Below are positions 1-5,949 of a DNA stretch of 10,296 nt, piece by piece. The notes under the pieces were generated by a model that was not told the DNA's origin, did no database searches, and saw nothing but the letters and a program-made list of their open reading frames with translations. Both the position numbers and the translations under genes were made by a program. The stretch lies in contig CABGHH010000043.1 in the NCBI GenBank assembly GCA_902158745.1, positions 1 through 10,296 on the forward strand, in the 5' to 3' direction. Position 1 is the stretch's first letter; the number at the start of each line of letters is the position of its first letter. This DNA comes from Candidatus Methanolliviera sp. GoM_asphalt (GTDB taxonomy: Archaea > Halobacteriota > Methanoliparia > Methanoliparales > Methanoliparaceae).

Positions 1-1
1 A

Positions 2-58
2 AACTATGTTGGAGAATCAATAGATGGAGTATGTAAAGGTGAGTACTTAAAGGTTTAA
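2..58 (+). CDS. C-terminal tail of an unidentified protein (5' truncated)
   Basis: Frame 2 is open from the window edge to a TAA at 56-58 and gives 18 residues ending in GEYLKV. The other two plus frames reach stops sooner (frame 1 TAA at 34-36, frame 3 TAG at 21-23), so this is the most credible end of an upstream gene. It includes one cysteine. Too little is present to name a family. It runs in the same direction as the DUF134 gene and ends about 100 bases before it. A strong inverted repeat lies between them, so the two are probably separate transcription units. Confidence 0.4.
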   Translation, partial: NYVGESIDGVCKGEYLKV

Positions 59-106
59 CTCTCCTGTCTTATCGAACAATTGAATAATTCCCAAACCTTT
101 CATTCA

Positions 107-130
107 TTTCTCTTATCACTATAAGAGAGA
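107..130. promoter_or_regulatory. Inverted repeat / stem-loop upstream of the DUF134 gene
   Basis: TCTCTTAT at 109-116 is exactly reverse-complementary to ATAAGAGA at 121-128, around a four-base spacer (CACT). A T-G wobble (108/129) and a T-A pair (107/130) extend it to ten pairs. It lies about 50 bases after the upstream stop codon and 26 bases before the annotated DUF134 start, just upstream of the TATA-like box. As DNA it could be an operator for a dimeric regulator, possibly DUF134 itself. As RNA it could be a 3' end structure of the upstream gene. The sequence does not decide between these. Confidence 0.5.
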
Positions 131-135
131 GCAAT

Positions 136-148
136 TTATTTATATTAT
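136..148 (+). promoter_or_regulatory. Candidate TATA box for the DUF134 gene
   Basis: TTTATATT at 139-146 sits in an A/T-only run and matches the archaeal TATA consensus. With the usual spacing of about 26 bases from box centre to start site, transcription would begin near 168. That is just before an in-frame ATG at 171 and after the upstream ATG at 156. The box therefore argues for a near-leaderless message starting at 171. It is inferred from base composition and spacing only. Confidence 0.35.
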
Positions 149-155
149 TACACAT

Positions 156-479
156 ATGCGTCCCAAGGAGATGACGAGCGGCAAACGACGAAGGGTGAGA
201 AGGCGGGTTGGACGCCTGCCAGAAGCATTCTTTTATAAACCCGCCGGCACCACAAAAGATTTAGAGTTGGTAGAATTGACGATAAATGAGTTGGAGGCCA
301 TACGGTTGATCGACCTGGAGGGTTTGAATCAAGAAGATGCGGCATATATGATGGGTGTCTCTAGAAGGACCTTCTGGAATGATCTAAAATCTGCAAGACG
401 GAAGGTAGCCGATGCGTTGATGAAAGGAAAGGCGATCGAGATAAAGGGTGGAAGTTATGTCTTTGATGGAGATGTATGA
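156..479 (+). CDS. DUF134 (UPF0251) family predicted DNA-binding protein
   Basis: A 107-residue protein with the UPF0251/DUF134 layout: a very basic N-terminus (residues 7-20, rich in Arg and Lys), then the sigma-like helix-turn-helix core. In the core, NELEAIRLIDLEGLNQEDAA (44-63) leads into MGVSRRTFWNDLKSARRKVADAL (66-88), where MGVSRRTF reads as the recognition-helix turn. The C-terminus carries the short family tail (GKAIEIKGGSYVF). The function is inferred as a transcription regulator; targets are unknown. The start is ambiguous. ATG 156 gives the longest ORF, but ATG 171 (MTSGKRRR) fits both the position of the TATA-like box and the usual N-terminal length of the family. An inverted repeat just upstream could be an autoregulatory operator. 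The gene lies directly before the component A2 operon in the same direction, so it is a candidate regulator of the MCR activation genes. That link is inference. Confidence 0.85.
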   Translation: MRPKEMTSGKRRRVRRRVGRLPEAFFYKPAGTTKDLELVELTINELEAIRLIDLEGLNQEDAAYMMGVSRRTFWNDLKSARRKVADALMKGKAIEIKGGSYVFDGDV

Positions 480-580
480 CGTTATCGGGTAAAGATGCCG
501 CCGAGTTGATTTTAGAAGAGGACAAATGGGCACGAAGAAGTTATATATCTGAAGAGTTGGGAGATACCAATAAAATTTAA
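476..580 (+). CDS. Possible 34-residue small protein overlapping the DUF134 stop codon
   Basis: An ATG at 476-478 overlaps the TGA (477-479) of the DUF134 gene in the ATGA arrangement typical of translational coupling. The frame stays open for 34 codons to TAA at 578-580. The product is acidic-amphipathic, begins MTLSGKDAAELILEEDKWAR and ends EELGDTNKI. It fills most of the gap before the A2 gene, and its end abuts the TATA-like box for that gene. There is no recognisable family and no cysteine, signal or membrane segment. It could be a real small partner of the DUF134 protein, a remnant of a longer C-terminus, or chance. The coupling geometry is what makes it worth recording. Confidence 0.35.
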   Translation: MTLSGKDAAELILEEDKWARRSYISEELGDTNKI

Positions 581-583
581 ATG
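568..583 (+). promoter_or_regulatory. Candidate BRE/TATA promoter of the A2-Mmp3-Mmp6-Mmp5-Mmp15 operon
   Basis: The A/T-only stretch AATAAAATTTAAAT (569-582) contains a TATA-like core (TTTAAAT, 576-582) preceded by a purine-rich BRE-like segment. Start-site spacing of about 26 bases puts transcription near 606. That leaves a leader of only 5-10 bases before the TTG at 611 or ATG at 617, consistent with the lack of a Shine-Dalgarno site there. Inferred from composition and spacing; read-through from the DUF134 gene is not excluded. Confidence 0.4.
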
Positions 584-610
584 TTTTGAACGATCATTCC
601 CAAAGATCCT

Positions 611-2215
611 TTGGAAATGGAGGTAATTAAAACGTCTCCGATAATAGAAGTCAATAATGTAACGGTGGAGTTCGATGGGATAAAGGCATTGGAGAAGATA
701 AGTTTTGAACTCAACGAGGGAGAGATACTGGGAGTTGTCGGAGTTAGCGGATCTGGAAAGTCCATTCTTTTGAACGTTTTGAGAGGAAGCCAGGTGCCGA
801 CCGACGGGGAAGTGATCTATAACCTTTCTCACTGTGGTGAATGTGGCTGGTTGGGAGTTCCGAGCAGGGCAGGTGGGGCGTGTCCGTGTTGCTCTTCAAA
901 ATTAAAACTTAAGGCGGTTAATTTCTGGAAAGAACCCAAAGAGAGGCGACTCATAAGAGATAGAACCGCCATAATGCTTCAAAGAAGTTTTGCCCTTTAC
1001 GGAGAGGAGACCGTAATAGAGAACTTGATGAAAAGCTTCGACGAAGGCAATTTTGAGGGAAATAAGGTAAAAGCATCGGTGAAGCTCCTGGAGAAAGTTA
1101 ATTTAAGCCACAGAATGTTTCATCTAGCAGGAGATCTTAGTGGAGGGGAAAAACAGCGGGTTGTATTGGTCAGGCAGATAGCAAAAAATCCTTTGATCTT
1201 ATTTGCGGATGAACCGACCGGAACCTTAGACGAGGAGACCGCGACGATGGTAGATGATCAGCTCCTCGAGTTCAAAAAAGGGGGAAACACACTTGTTGTG
1301 ACCAGCCATTGGACCGAGACGATAAGAAAACTTGCGGACAGAGCTATCTTTTTGGAGGAGGGGAAGGTAAAGAAGGCGGGAGATGTGGGGGAGATAGTCG
1401 ATGAGTTCTTGGAACTGGTCGGAGCGATAAAGAGGCCAGTGGTAGAGGTGGGCGCCCCGATCGTGAGGATCAAGGGTTTGAAGAAGAAATACTTCTCCAT
1501 CGAGAGAGGGGTGGTCAAGGCCGTGGACGGGGTTAGTTTTGAGATCAAAGAGGGAGAGGTATTCGGGCTGGTCGGGATTAGTGGGGGTGGAAAGACGACG
1601 ACGAGCAGGATCCTGGCGGGAATAACGGAGCCTACGGATGGAGAGGTGGAGGCAAGAGTAGGTGATGAATGGGTAGATATGACCATTCCGGGGGTATATG
1701 GCCGAGGAAGAGCCAAGCAGTACATAGGGCTTCTCCATCAGGAATACGATCTATACTCTCATAGGACAGTTTTGGATAACTTAACCGATAGTATAGGCAT
1801 GAATCTGCCAAAAGAGCTGGCAGAGATTAAAGCTAACTACAGTTTAAAAGGGGCAGGCTTTTCGGAGAAGAAAGGGAATGAAATCATGGAGAAATATCCA
1901 GACGAGCTTAGCGTGGGAGAACGACATCGAGTGGCATTGGCTCAGATTTTGATCAGAGAACCGAAGCTGATAATTCTCGATGAGCCAACCGGGACGATGG
2001 ATCCTGTAACGAGAAGGGATGTTGCAAATAGTATATTGAGTGCAAGGAACAAGACGGGAACAACTTTTCTAATCGTCAGCCACGACATGGATTTTGTAAA
2101 GGATGTCTGTGACAGATCTGCCCTTATGAGATCTGGGAAGGTCGTTTTGGTGGATGAACCCGCGGTCATAATGAACGAGCTTACAGAGATGGAGAGAGAA
2201 GAGGTTGAAGGTTAA
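611..2215 (+). CDS. atwA: Methyl-coenzyme M reductase activation component A2 (twin ABC ATPase)
   Basis: This soluble 534-residue protein has two ABC ATPase domains and no membrane segment. Domain 1 has Walker A GVSGSGKS (44-51), signature LSGGE (176-180), Walker B ending ADEPTGTLD (199-207) and switch His233. Domain 2 has Walker A GISGGGKTT (322-330), signature LSVGE (433-437), Walker B LDEPTGTMD (456-464) and His491. The first domain carries an insert with Cys75, Cys78, Cys91, Cys93 and Cys94, a zinc-ribbon-like feature characteristic of A2 that separates it from ordinary twin-ABC proteins. A2 is the ATP-hydrolysing component of the MCR activation complex, which drives reduction of Ni(II)-F430 to Ni(I). 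The start is TTG 611 or ATG 617; no Shine-Dalgarno site is evident, so the message may have a very short leader. It is the first gene of a run of overlapping marker genes; its end overlaps Mmp3 by 11 bases if Mmp3 starts at the TTG. Confidence 0.93.
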   Translation: MEMEVIKTSPIIEVNNVTVEFDGIKALEKISFELNEGEILGVVGVSGSGKSILLNVLRGSQVPTDGEVIYNLSHCGECGWLGVPSRAGGACPCCSSKLKLKAVNFWKEPKERRLIRDRTAIMLQRSFALYGEETVIENLMKSFDEGNFEGNKVKASVKLLEKVNLSHRMFHLAGDLSGGEKQRVVLVRQIAKNPLILFADEPTGTLDEETATMVDDQLLEFKKGGNTLVVTSHWTETIRKLADRAIFLEEGKVKKAGDVGEIVDEFLELVGAIKRPVVEVGAPIVRIKGLKKKYFSIERGVVKAVDGVSFEIKEGEVFGLVGISGGGKTTTSRILAGITEPTDGEVEARVGDEWVDMTIPGVYGRGRAKQYIGLLHQEYDLYSHRTVLDNLTDSIGMNLPKELAEIKANYSLKGAGFSEKKGNEIMEKYPDELSVGERHRVALAQILIREPKLIILDEPTGTMDPVTRRDVANSILSARNKTGTTFLIVSHDMDFVKDVCDRSALMRSGKVVLVDEPAVIMNELTEMEREEVEG

Positions 2216-3713
2216 GATGGATGGGAGAGAGATCGAATTAAAAGACGGCTCTGCCGTAAACGATCTCTTCCATACAGCCACATACAAATATAACGGCGAT
2301 CACGTATTTGCCGTGATAAAGGGCGTAAAGAGAGAGGAGATAGAGACGCACGAATACGCTATAAAAACCTCACGGGGCGAGATAAGAATAGAATTAATCC
2401 CAGATGCGGGAGCGGTTTGGAGTGACTATTATAGCTCTTTTGGAGGATCAAAGGTACATTGGAGTGATAAAGATGTGGTGGCTTTTGGCCCTGTTCCACT
2501 CAAAATTCTTCCAGAGCGGAAGGAAACTGAATTTGACCGTTATGATGTCCTTTTTGGATCTGCCGGATATTCCGCCGAGAACTCATATCTGATATTCTCA
2601 AAGGAGCGACATAGGGCATCTTATGGCTCTCCCAAAGAACCTGTATTTGCGAAGGTCATCGCGGGGAAAGGAATTTTAAACGCCCTTGGCGTTGAGGATC
2701 GTATTGATGAGATAAAACCTTCTTTCAAAATGGAGGAGTTATCAAACTCTCTCGTCTCAAAGGATATCTATTTAAAATTGGATGATGGAGATGAAGTTTT
2801 AACGTATCTTAATATCAGATTACGCGAAGACTCGCCAAAAGGTTCTGAACACTTCCTTCTTGCAACAGAGGATGATCGTATAGAGATAAAAGCTGTGGGA
2901 GATACGTACGTTGCAAACGACGATTTTGCCGGAGAAGAAACGCCGTTCGAGGTCTTTGGCCCAAGGAAGAGAGGCACAATAACGGTTAGAACAATCGGGA
3001 AAGGCGAAGGGAAGGTATTTATCTATAAGAGAGATAGAGGTTCGAGCAGGATACACTCTCTGATCGGTAATGTGAAAGAAGGTATGAGACTACTGGAGGC
3101 AGCAAAAAAAGGAGATGTTGTAAGGATCGATACAGGTATCAAACGCCTCTCTCTGATCGGGAAGAGCGTCGAGGATGCAAGAAGGTTTTGTGTCGATAAT
3201 AATATAAAATTGATTCATATACTTGGAGACGATGAAGATATCATCGTCGAACAGAATCCAGAAGAGACCTTTGAGATATTGAAGAGGGGAAGCGTAGATG
3301 TAGAAACGATCCCAAAAGATAGATTAGCTAAGGTTCTTTTATATGATACTAATGCGCCAAAGACCTTAAATCTATTTAGAAAAGAGATCGGTCTGAGATA
3401 CCATCCTATAGGGAAACTTGAGGTTTATTTTCAGTACAAGAATATATGGCTCTTCAAACCATATTTAGAAGGATCGATATTACCAGAAAATAAACCGTCA
3501 AAGGTGGTGAGAGGCGGTGAGATAGGCATAACCAATCAGGCCGCTAAGAATGCAGGTTTGATCGGGATAAAGCTCGAAGAAGATGAGAGATATGGACCAT
3601 CCGGAGAGAGCTTCAAGGCTACCAATATAATCGGAAGATTGATCGATCTCGAAAAACTTGGCGTGTTAAAGGAGGGAGATTATCTTTATATACGTGAGGC
3701 GAGATCTGATTGA
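2205..3713 (+). CDS. Methanogenesis marker protein 3 (Mmp3, UPF0288, cyclophilin-like)
   Basis: At 502 residues this is the usual Mmp3 length. The N-terminus (VKMDGREIELKDGSAV, residues 3-18) looks like a small beta-grasp-type strand pattern. The middle carries repeated EVFGPRKRGTITVRT-type segments (about 249-263), resembling the cyclophilin/peptidyl-prolyl isomerase fold to which this group (COG4070) has been assigned. The C-terminal third has the conserved block PENKPSKVVRGGEIGITNQA (427-446), then AGLIGIKL, YGPSGESF and TNIIGR. Mmp3 is a structural member of the purified MCR activation complex with A2, McrC, Mmp7 and Mmp17. Its isomerase activity is not established. TTG 2205 starts inside the A2 gene; ATG 2217 would remove the overlap but also the first strand residues (MKVK), so the TTG is preferred. 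The only cysteine is Cys329, so it is an unlikely cluster ligand on its own. Confidence 0.9.
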   Translation: MKVKMDGREIELKDGSAVNDLFHTATYKYNGDHVFAVIKGVKREEIETHEYAIKTSRGEIRIELIPDAGAVWSDYYSSFGGSKVHWSDKDVVAFGPVPLKILPERKETEFDRYDVLFGSAGYSAENSYLIFSKERHRASYGSPKEPVFAKVIAGKGILNALGVEDRIDEIKPSFKMEELSNSLVSKDIYLKLDDGDEVLTYLNIRLREDSPKGSEHFLLATEDDRIEIKAVGDTYVANDDFAGEETPFEVFGPRKRGTITVRTIGKGEGKVFIYKRDRGSSRIHSLIGNVKEGMRLLEAAKKGDVVRIDTGIKRLSLIGKSVEDARRFCVDNNIKLIHILGDDEDIIVEQNPEETFEILKRGSVDVETIPKDRLAKVLLYDTNAPKTLNLFRKEIGLRYHPIGKLEVYFQYKNIWLFKPYLEGSILPENKPSKVVRGGEIGITNQAAKNAGLIGIKLEEDERYGPSGESFKATNIIGRLIDLEKLGVLKEGDYLYIREARSD

Positions 3714-4126
3714 GTAAAGTGACGAAGATGGTGGTCGTATCCAGTTACGCACCGATCTTATCAAAGATATATAAGTTACAATTCGATTTGACCATCAAAG
3801 AAACTTGTTTTGGGGTGCTTATAAGTGGAGAAGAAGAAGAGATGAGGCGTGCCACGGATTACATGAGGAATGAATTCGGAAATGGGGTATTTATAAAAGA
3901 GAGGGGTTTTCCAATGGGTGATGTGAGAAGATGCCGTGCAGATAGAGGAGGAGGTGCACGTCCGGGATTTTATCAGTTAGAAAGAGAAATTAAGATGCTC
4001 CCTTTGATAGAAGATTCTCTAAATAATCTTGATGAAGAAGTAGATTATAAAATTCATCCTTATGATCAAGATAAAAAGATGAACGCTATAAAGCTTCAAA
4101 AGATGATCGAGGGTATGTATAAATGA
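3710..4126 (+). CDS. Methanogenesis marker protein 6 (Mmp6)
   Basis: A 138-residue protein with no membrane segment or signal, of unknown biochemical function. The family hallmark is the Arg/Gly-rich block GFPMGDVRRCRADRGGGARP (66-85), continuing GFYQLERE. The N-terminal half alternates beta and alpha (VVVSSYAPILSKIYKL, then CFGVLISGEEEEMRRATDYM), suggesting a small alpha/beta fold. Cysteines are Cys33 and Cys75, the second inside the conserved block. The start is a TTG overlapping the Mmp3 stop (TTGA, 3710-3713), consistent with coupled translation; GTG 3719 and ATG 3728 are weaker alternatives. The stop overlaps the Mmp5 start by four bases. The Mmp3-Mmp6-Mmp5 overlaps imply a fixed ratio and a role tied to MCR activation or maturation, which is inference from context. 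Confidence 0.85.
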   Translation: MSKVTKMVVVSSYAPILSKIYKLQFDLTIKETCFGVLISGEEEEMRRATDYMRNEFGNGVFIKERGFPMGDVRRCRADRGGGARPGFYQLEREIKMLPLIEDSLNNLDEEVDYKIHPYDQDKKMNAIKLQKMIEGMYK

Positions 4127-4584
4127 AAGTTTTCATCTTCCCTCCAACGAGTTTGATACTTTCAGACCTTGTGGAGAGGTTTGGTCACGAACCGCTCGTA
4201 ATGATGAGGGTCATAAGGGATAAAGTTACAGATCTCAGTCTTGATTCTCCTCCCTTAAATGTGACGCCGGAAGACGTCAAGGCAGGATTGAAGTATGCCG
4301 CGGTGGATACCCCACCTGGGGTTAGAGGCAGACTGGCACTGATTGGTCCTCTGATTGAGAATGCAGATGCGGCAATAATCGTTAGGAATGCAGATTATAG
4401 TTTTGGATGTGTAGGATGTGCCAGAACAAATGAATATCTGAGGTATATGGTCAAGAGAAGGGGCATACCTACTTTAGAAGTAGAATATCCGAAGGAGAAC
4501 GAGGAAGATGCAAAAAATTTCGTGTATTCGATCGAAAAATTTTTGAGGGACTTGAAAGAAGGGAAAAAGAATGGAAGAGATTAA
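4123..4584 (+). CDS. Methanogenesis marker protein 5 (Mmp5)
   Basis: A 153-residue soluble protein of the Mmp5 family, function unknown. Conserved features are the start KVFIFPPTSLILSDLVERFG, the central TPPGVRGRLALIGPLIENAD (63-82) and the cysteine motif FGCVGCARTNEYL (94-106), with Cys96 and Cys99 as the only cysteines. The CxxC could bind a metal or cluster or be a redox dithiol; a lone CxxC would need a partner protein or a dimer to make a four-cysteine site. The C-terminus ends in a Lys/Glu-rich helix. The ATG overlaps the Mmp6 stop (ATGA, 4123-4126), and the end overlaps Mmp15 by 14 bases. The family is found essentially only in MCR-bearing archaea, so a role in MCR activation or maturation is a fair inference, but nothing in the sequence shows a reaction. 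Confidence 0.85.
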   Translation: MKVFIFPPTSLILSDLVERFGHEPLVMMRVIRDKVTDLSLDSPPLNVTPEDVKAGLKYAAVDTPPGVRGRLALIGPLIENADAAIIVRNADYSFGCVGCARTNEYLRYMVKRRGIPTLEVEYPKENEEDAKNFVYSIEKFLRDLKEGKKNGRD

Positions 4585-5797
4585 GATCGCTCTACTTTCG
4601 TGTGGTGCCGAATACAGCGGTATTTATAGGGAGATAGAGACTGCCGCCAAGAAGTTCAATGCCAAACTTATTTATCCTTATGTGGAGACAAAAAATATAG
4701 ATTTAGCCACAGAAGAGCTTGGTCTAAACGTTGCAAGCCCGGATTTAAGACTCATGGCGGCAAGTGCAAAATCCATCGTAGAAGGTGAGGTGGATGCGGA
4801 TGCAGTCTTTATATGCACCTGTTTTAGATGCGCGGAAGGAACACTGATGAGGAGCACGGTAAGAAGATATATTCACGAGCACTCCGAGATCCCGATCATA
4901 AGCTATTCTTTTACGGAGAGAACAACGGCGGCGACTCTTTATACGAGAATGGAAGCTTTGACGACGACAGCAAGGAGAAAGGACCTCTTGGCAAGAAAAA
5001 AACAGGAAGGTATCACGGCGGGCATAGATTCTGGTTCCACCACGACAAAAGCCACGATCATGGAAGAGAATGCGGTGATCGGGAGGGGGTGGGTTCCTAC
5101 GACAGATGTAAAAAAGAGTGCAGAAACAGCGTTCAATGACGCGTTGAATGAGACAGGTTTGAATAAAGGAGATATAGAGGCTTTAGGCACTACGGGATAT
5201 GGAAGATTCCTCATTGGAGAGGAGATGCATGCGGATCTGATCCAAGAAGAGATCACCGTTAACGCCAAGGGCGGTGTATTCTTGGCGGAGAAACAAGAGG
5301 GGCCAGCCACGATAATAGACATTGGTGGGATGGACAACAAAGCCATCTCGGTTCAAAATGGCATACCCGGAGGCTTCACGATGGGAGGAATATGTGCAGG
5401 TGCCTCCGGCAGATTTCTGGAGATCTCTTCGAGAAGACTCGGTATAAGTATAGATGAGTTGGGCCCGCTCGCACTCAAAGGGGATTACAGAAACGTGGAA
5501 ATGAACAGCTATTGTATTGTCTTTGGGATACAGAGTCTGGTGAATGCACTGGCTACTGGATCCGTTCCAGCAGATGTGGCAAGTGCCGCCTGTCACAGTG
5601 TCGCGGAACAGGTCTTCGAACAGCAACTACAGGAGATAGAGATAAAAGAGCCTGTGATAATGGTCGGGGGTTGTTCTTTGGTAGAGGGAATTGTAAAGAC
5701 GATGGAGGATCTGTTGGGAGTCAAAGTGATTGTTCCAAGAGATTCTCAGTATATAGGTGCCGTAGGGGCAGCTCTTCTCTCTTCGGGATTTATATGA
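4571..5797 (+). CDS. Methanogenesis marker protein 15 (Mmp15), HgdC/BadF-type ATPase
   Basis: A 408-residue protein. Residues 148 onward have the ASKHA-fold ATPase of the BadF/BcrA/HgdC family: phosphate loop GIDSGSTTTKA (151-161), GTTGYGR (206-212), DIGGMDNK (250-257) and C-terminal MVGGCSLVEGI (364-374). HgdC-type archerases are homodimers holding one [4Fe-4S] cluster between two cysteines per subunit and use ATP to inject low-potential electrons. Cys275 (GGICAGASGRFLE) and Cys315 (NSYCIVFG) stand at the matching places. An N-terminal region of about 147 residues, absent from simple HgdC, starts IALLSCGAEYSGIYREIETA and contains CTCFRC (Cys82, Cys84, Cys87), possibly another metal or cluster site. 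ATG 4571 lies inside the end of Mmp5. It is last in the A2 operon. By analogy it may reduce or help build a cluster for the MCR activation complex; it is not one of that complex's published members. Confidence 0.88.
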   Translation: MEEIKIALLSCGAEYSGIYREIETAAKKFNAKLIYPYVETKNIDLATEELGLNVASPDLRLMAASAKSIVEGEVDADAVFICTCFRCAEGTLMRSTVRRYIHEHSEIPIISYSFTERTTAATLYTRMEALTTTARRKDLLARKKQEGITAGIDSGSTTTKATIMEENAVIGRGWVPTTDVKKSAETAFNDALNETGLNKGDIEALGTTGYGRFLIGEEMHADLIQEEITVNAKGGVFLAEKQEGPATIIDIGGMDNKAISVQNGIPGGFTMGGICAGASGRFLEISSRRLGISIDELGPLALKGDYRNVEMNSYCIVFGIQSLVNALATGSVPADVASAACHSVAEQVFEQQLQEIEIKEPVIMVGGCSLVEGIVKTMEDLLGVKVIVPRDSQYIGAVGAALLSSGFI

Positions 5798-5840
5798 AGA
5801 GCTCCGCTCTCTCATCTCGGGTGTTACCTTCGGTAGCACT
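5798..5840 (+). terminator. Two tandem hairpins after the Mmp15 stop codon
   Basis: Directly after the TGA, AGAGC (5798-5802) pairs with GCTCT (5806-5810) around TCC. Thirteen bases further, GGTGTTACC (5820-5828) pairs with GGTAGCACT (5832-5840) around TTC, giving nine pairs with two G-T wobbles. No T-run follows, so this is not a classical archaeal U-tract terminator. The hairpins could protect or process the 3' end of the A2 operon message, or weaken read-through into the Mmp17 operon. The rest of the 5798-5949 gap holds the promoter listed next. Confidence 0.35.
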
Positions 5841-5886
5841 GTAAAAACAAATTTGATCTTTGAAGAGCAAGAGAAAAAATTAAAAA

Positions 5887-5898
5887 GAGATATATATT
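5887..5898 (+). promoter_or_regulatory. Candidate promoter of the Mmp17-Mmp7-Mmp9 operon
   Basis: ATATATAT (5890-5897) follows an A-rich, BRE-like run (AAAAAGAG, 5882-5889). A start site about 26 bases downstream of the box centre would be near 5920. That leaves a leader of about 30 bases carrying an AGGTAGGA Shine-Dalgarno-like element (5934-5941) before the TTG at 5950. The box sits in an otherwise unassigned 152-base gap, which suggests that the second half of the cluster has its own promoter. Confidence 0.5.
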
Positions 5899-5949
5899 AG
5901 ACAATCATATCAGATCAATCACAGTTATACCGCAGGTAGGAACACAGGA

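Noticed and set aside
1226..1738. Minus-strand ORFs of 155-170 codons opposite the A2 gene
   Set aside because: They mirror the strongly conserved Walker A and surrounding coding sequence on the plus strand, have no family resemblance or ribosome site, and are antisense shadows.
611..2215. Nickel or oligopeptide ABC importer ATPase
   Set aside because: There is no permease or binding-protein gene nearby, the two ABC domains are fused with a cysteine insert in domain 1, and the neighbours are all marker proteins, so component A2 fits better.
5183..5626. Minus-strand ORF of 147 codons opposite Mmp15
   Set aside because: It lies exactly opposite the conserved ATPase motifs of Mmp15 and has no recognisable domain or initiation signal.
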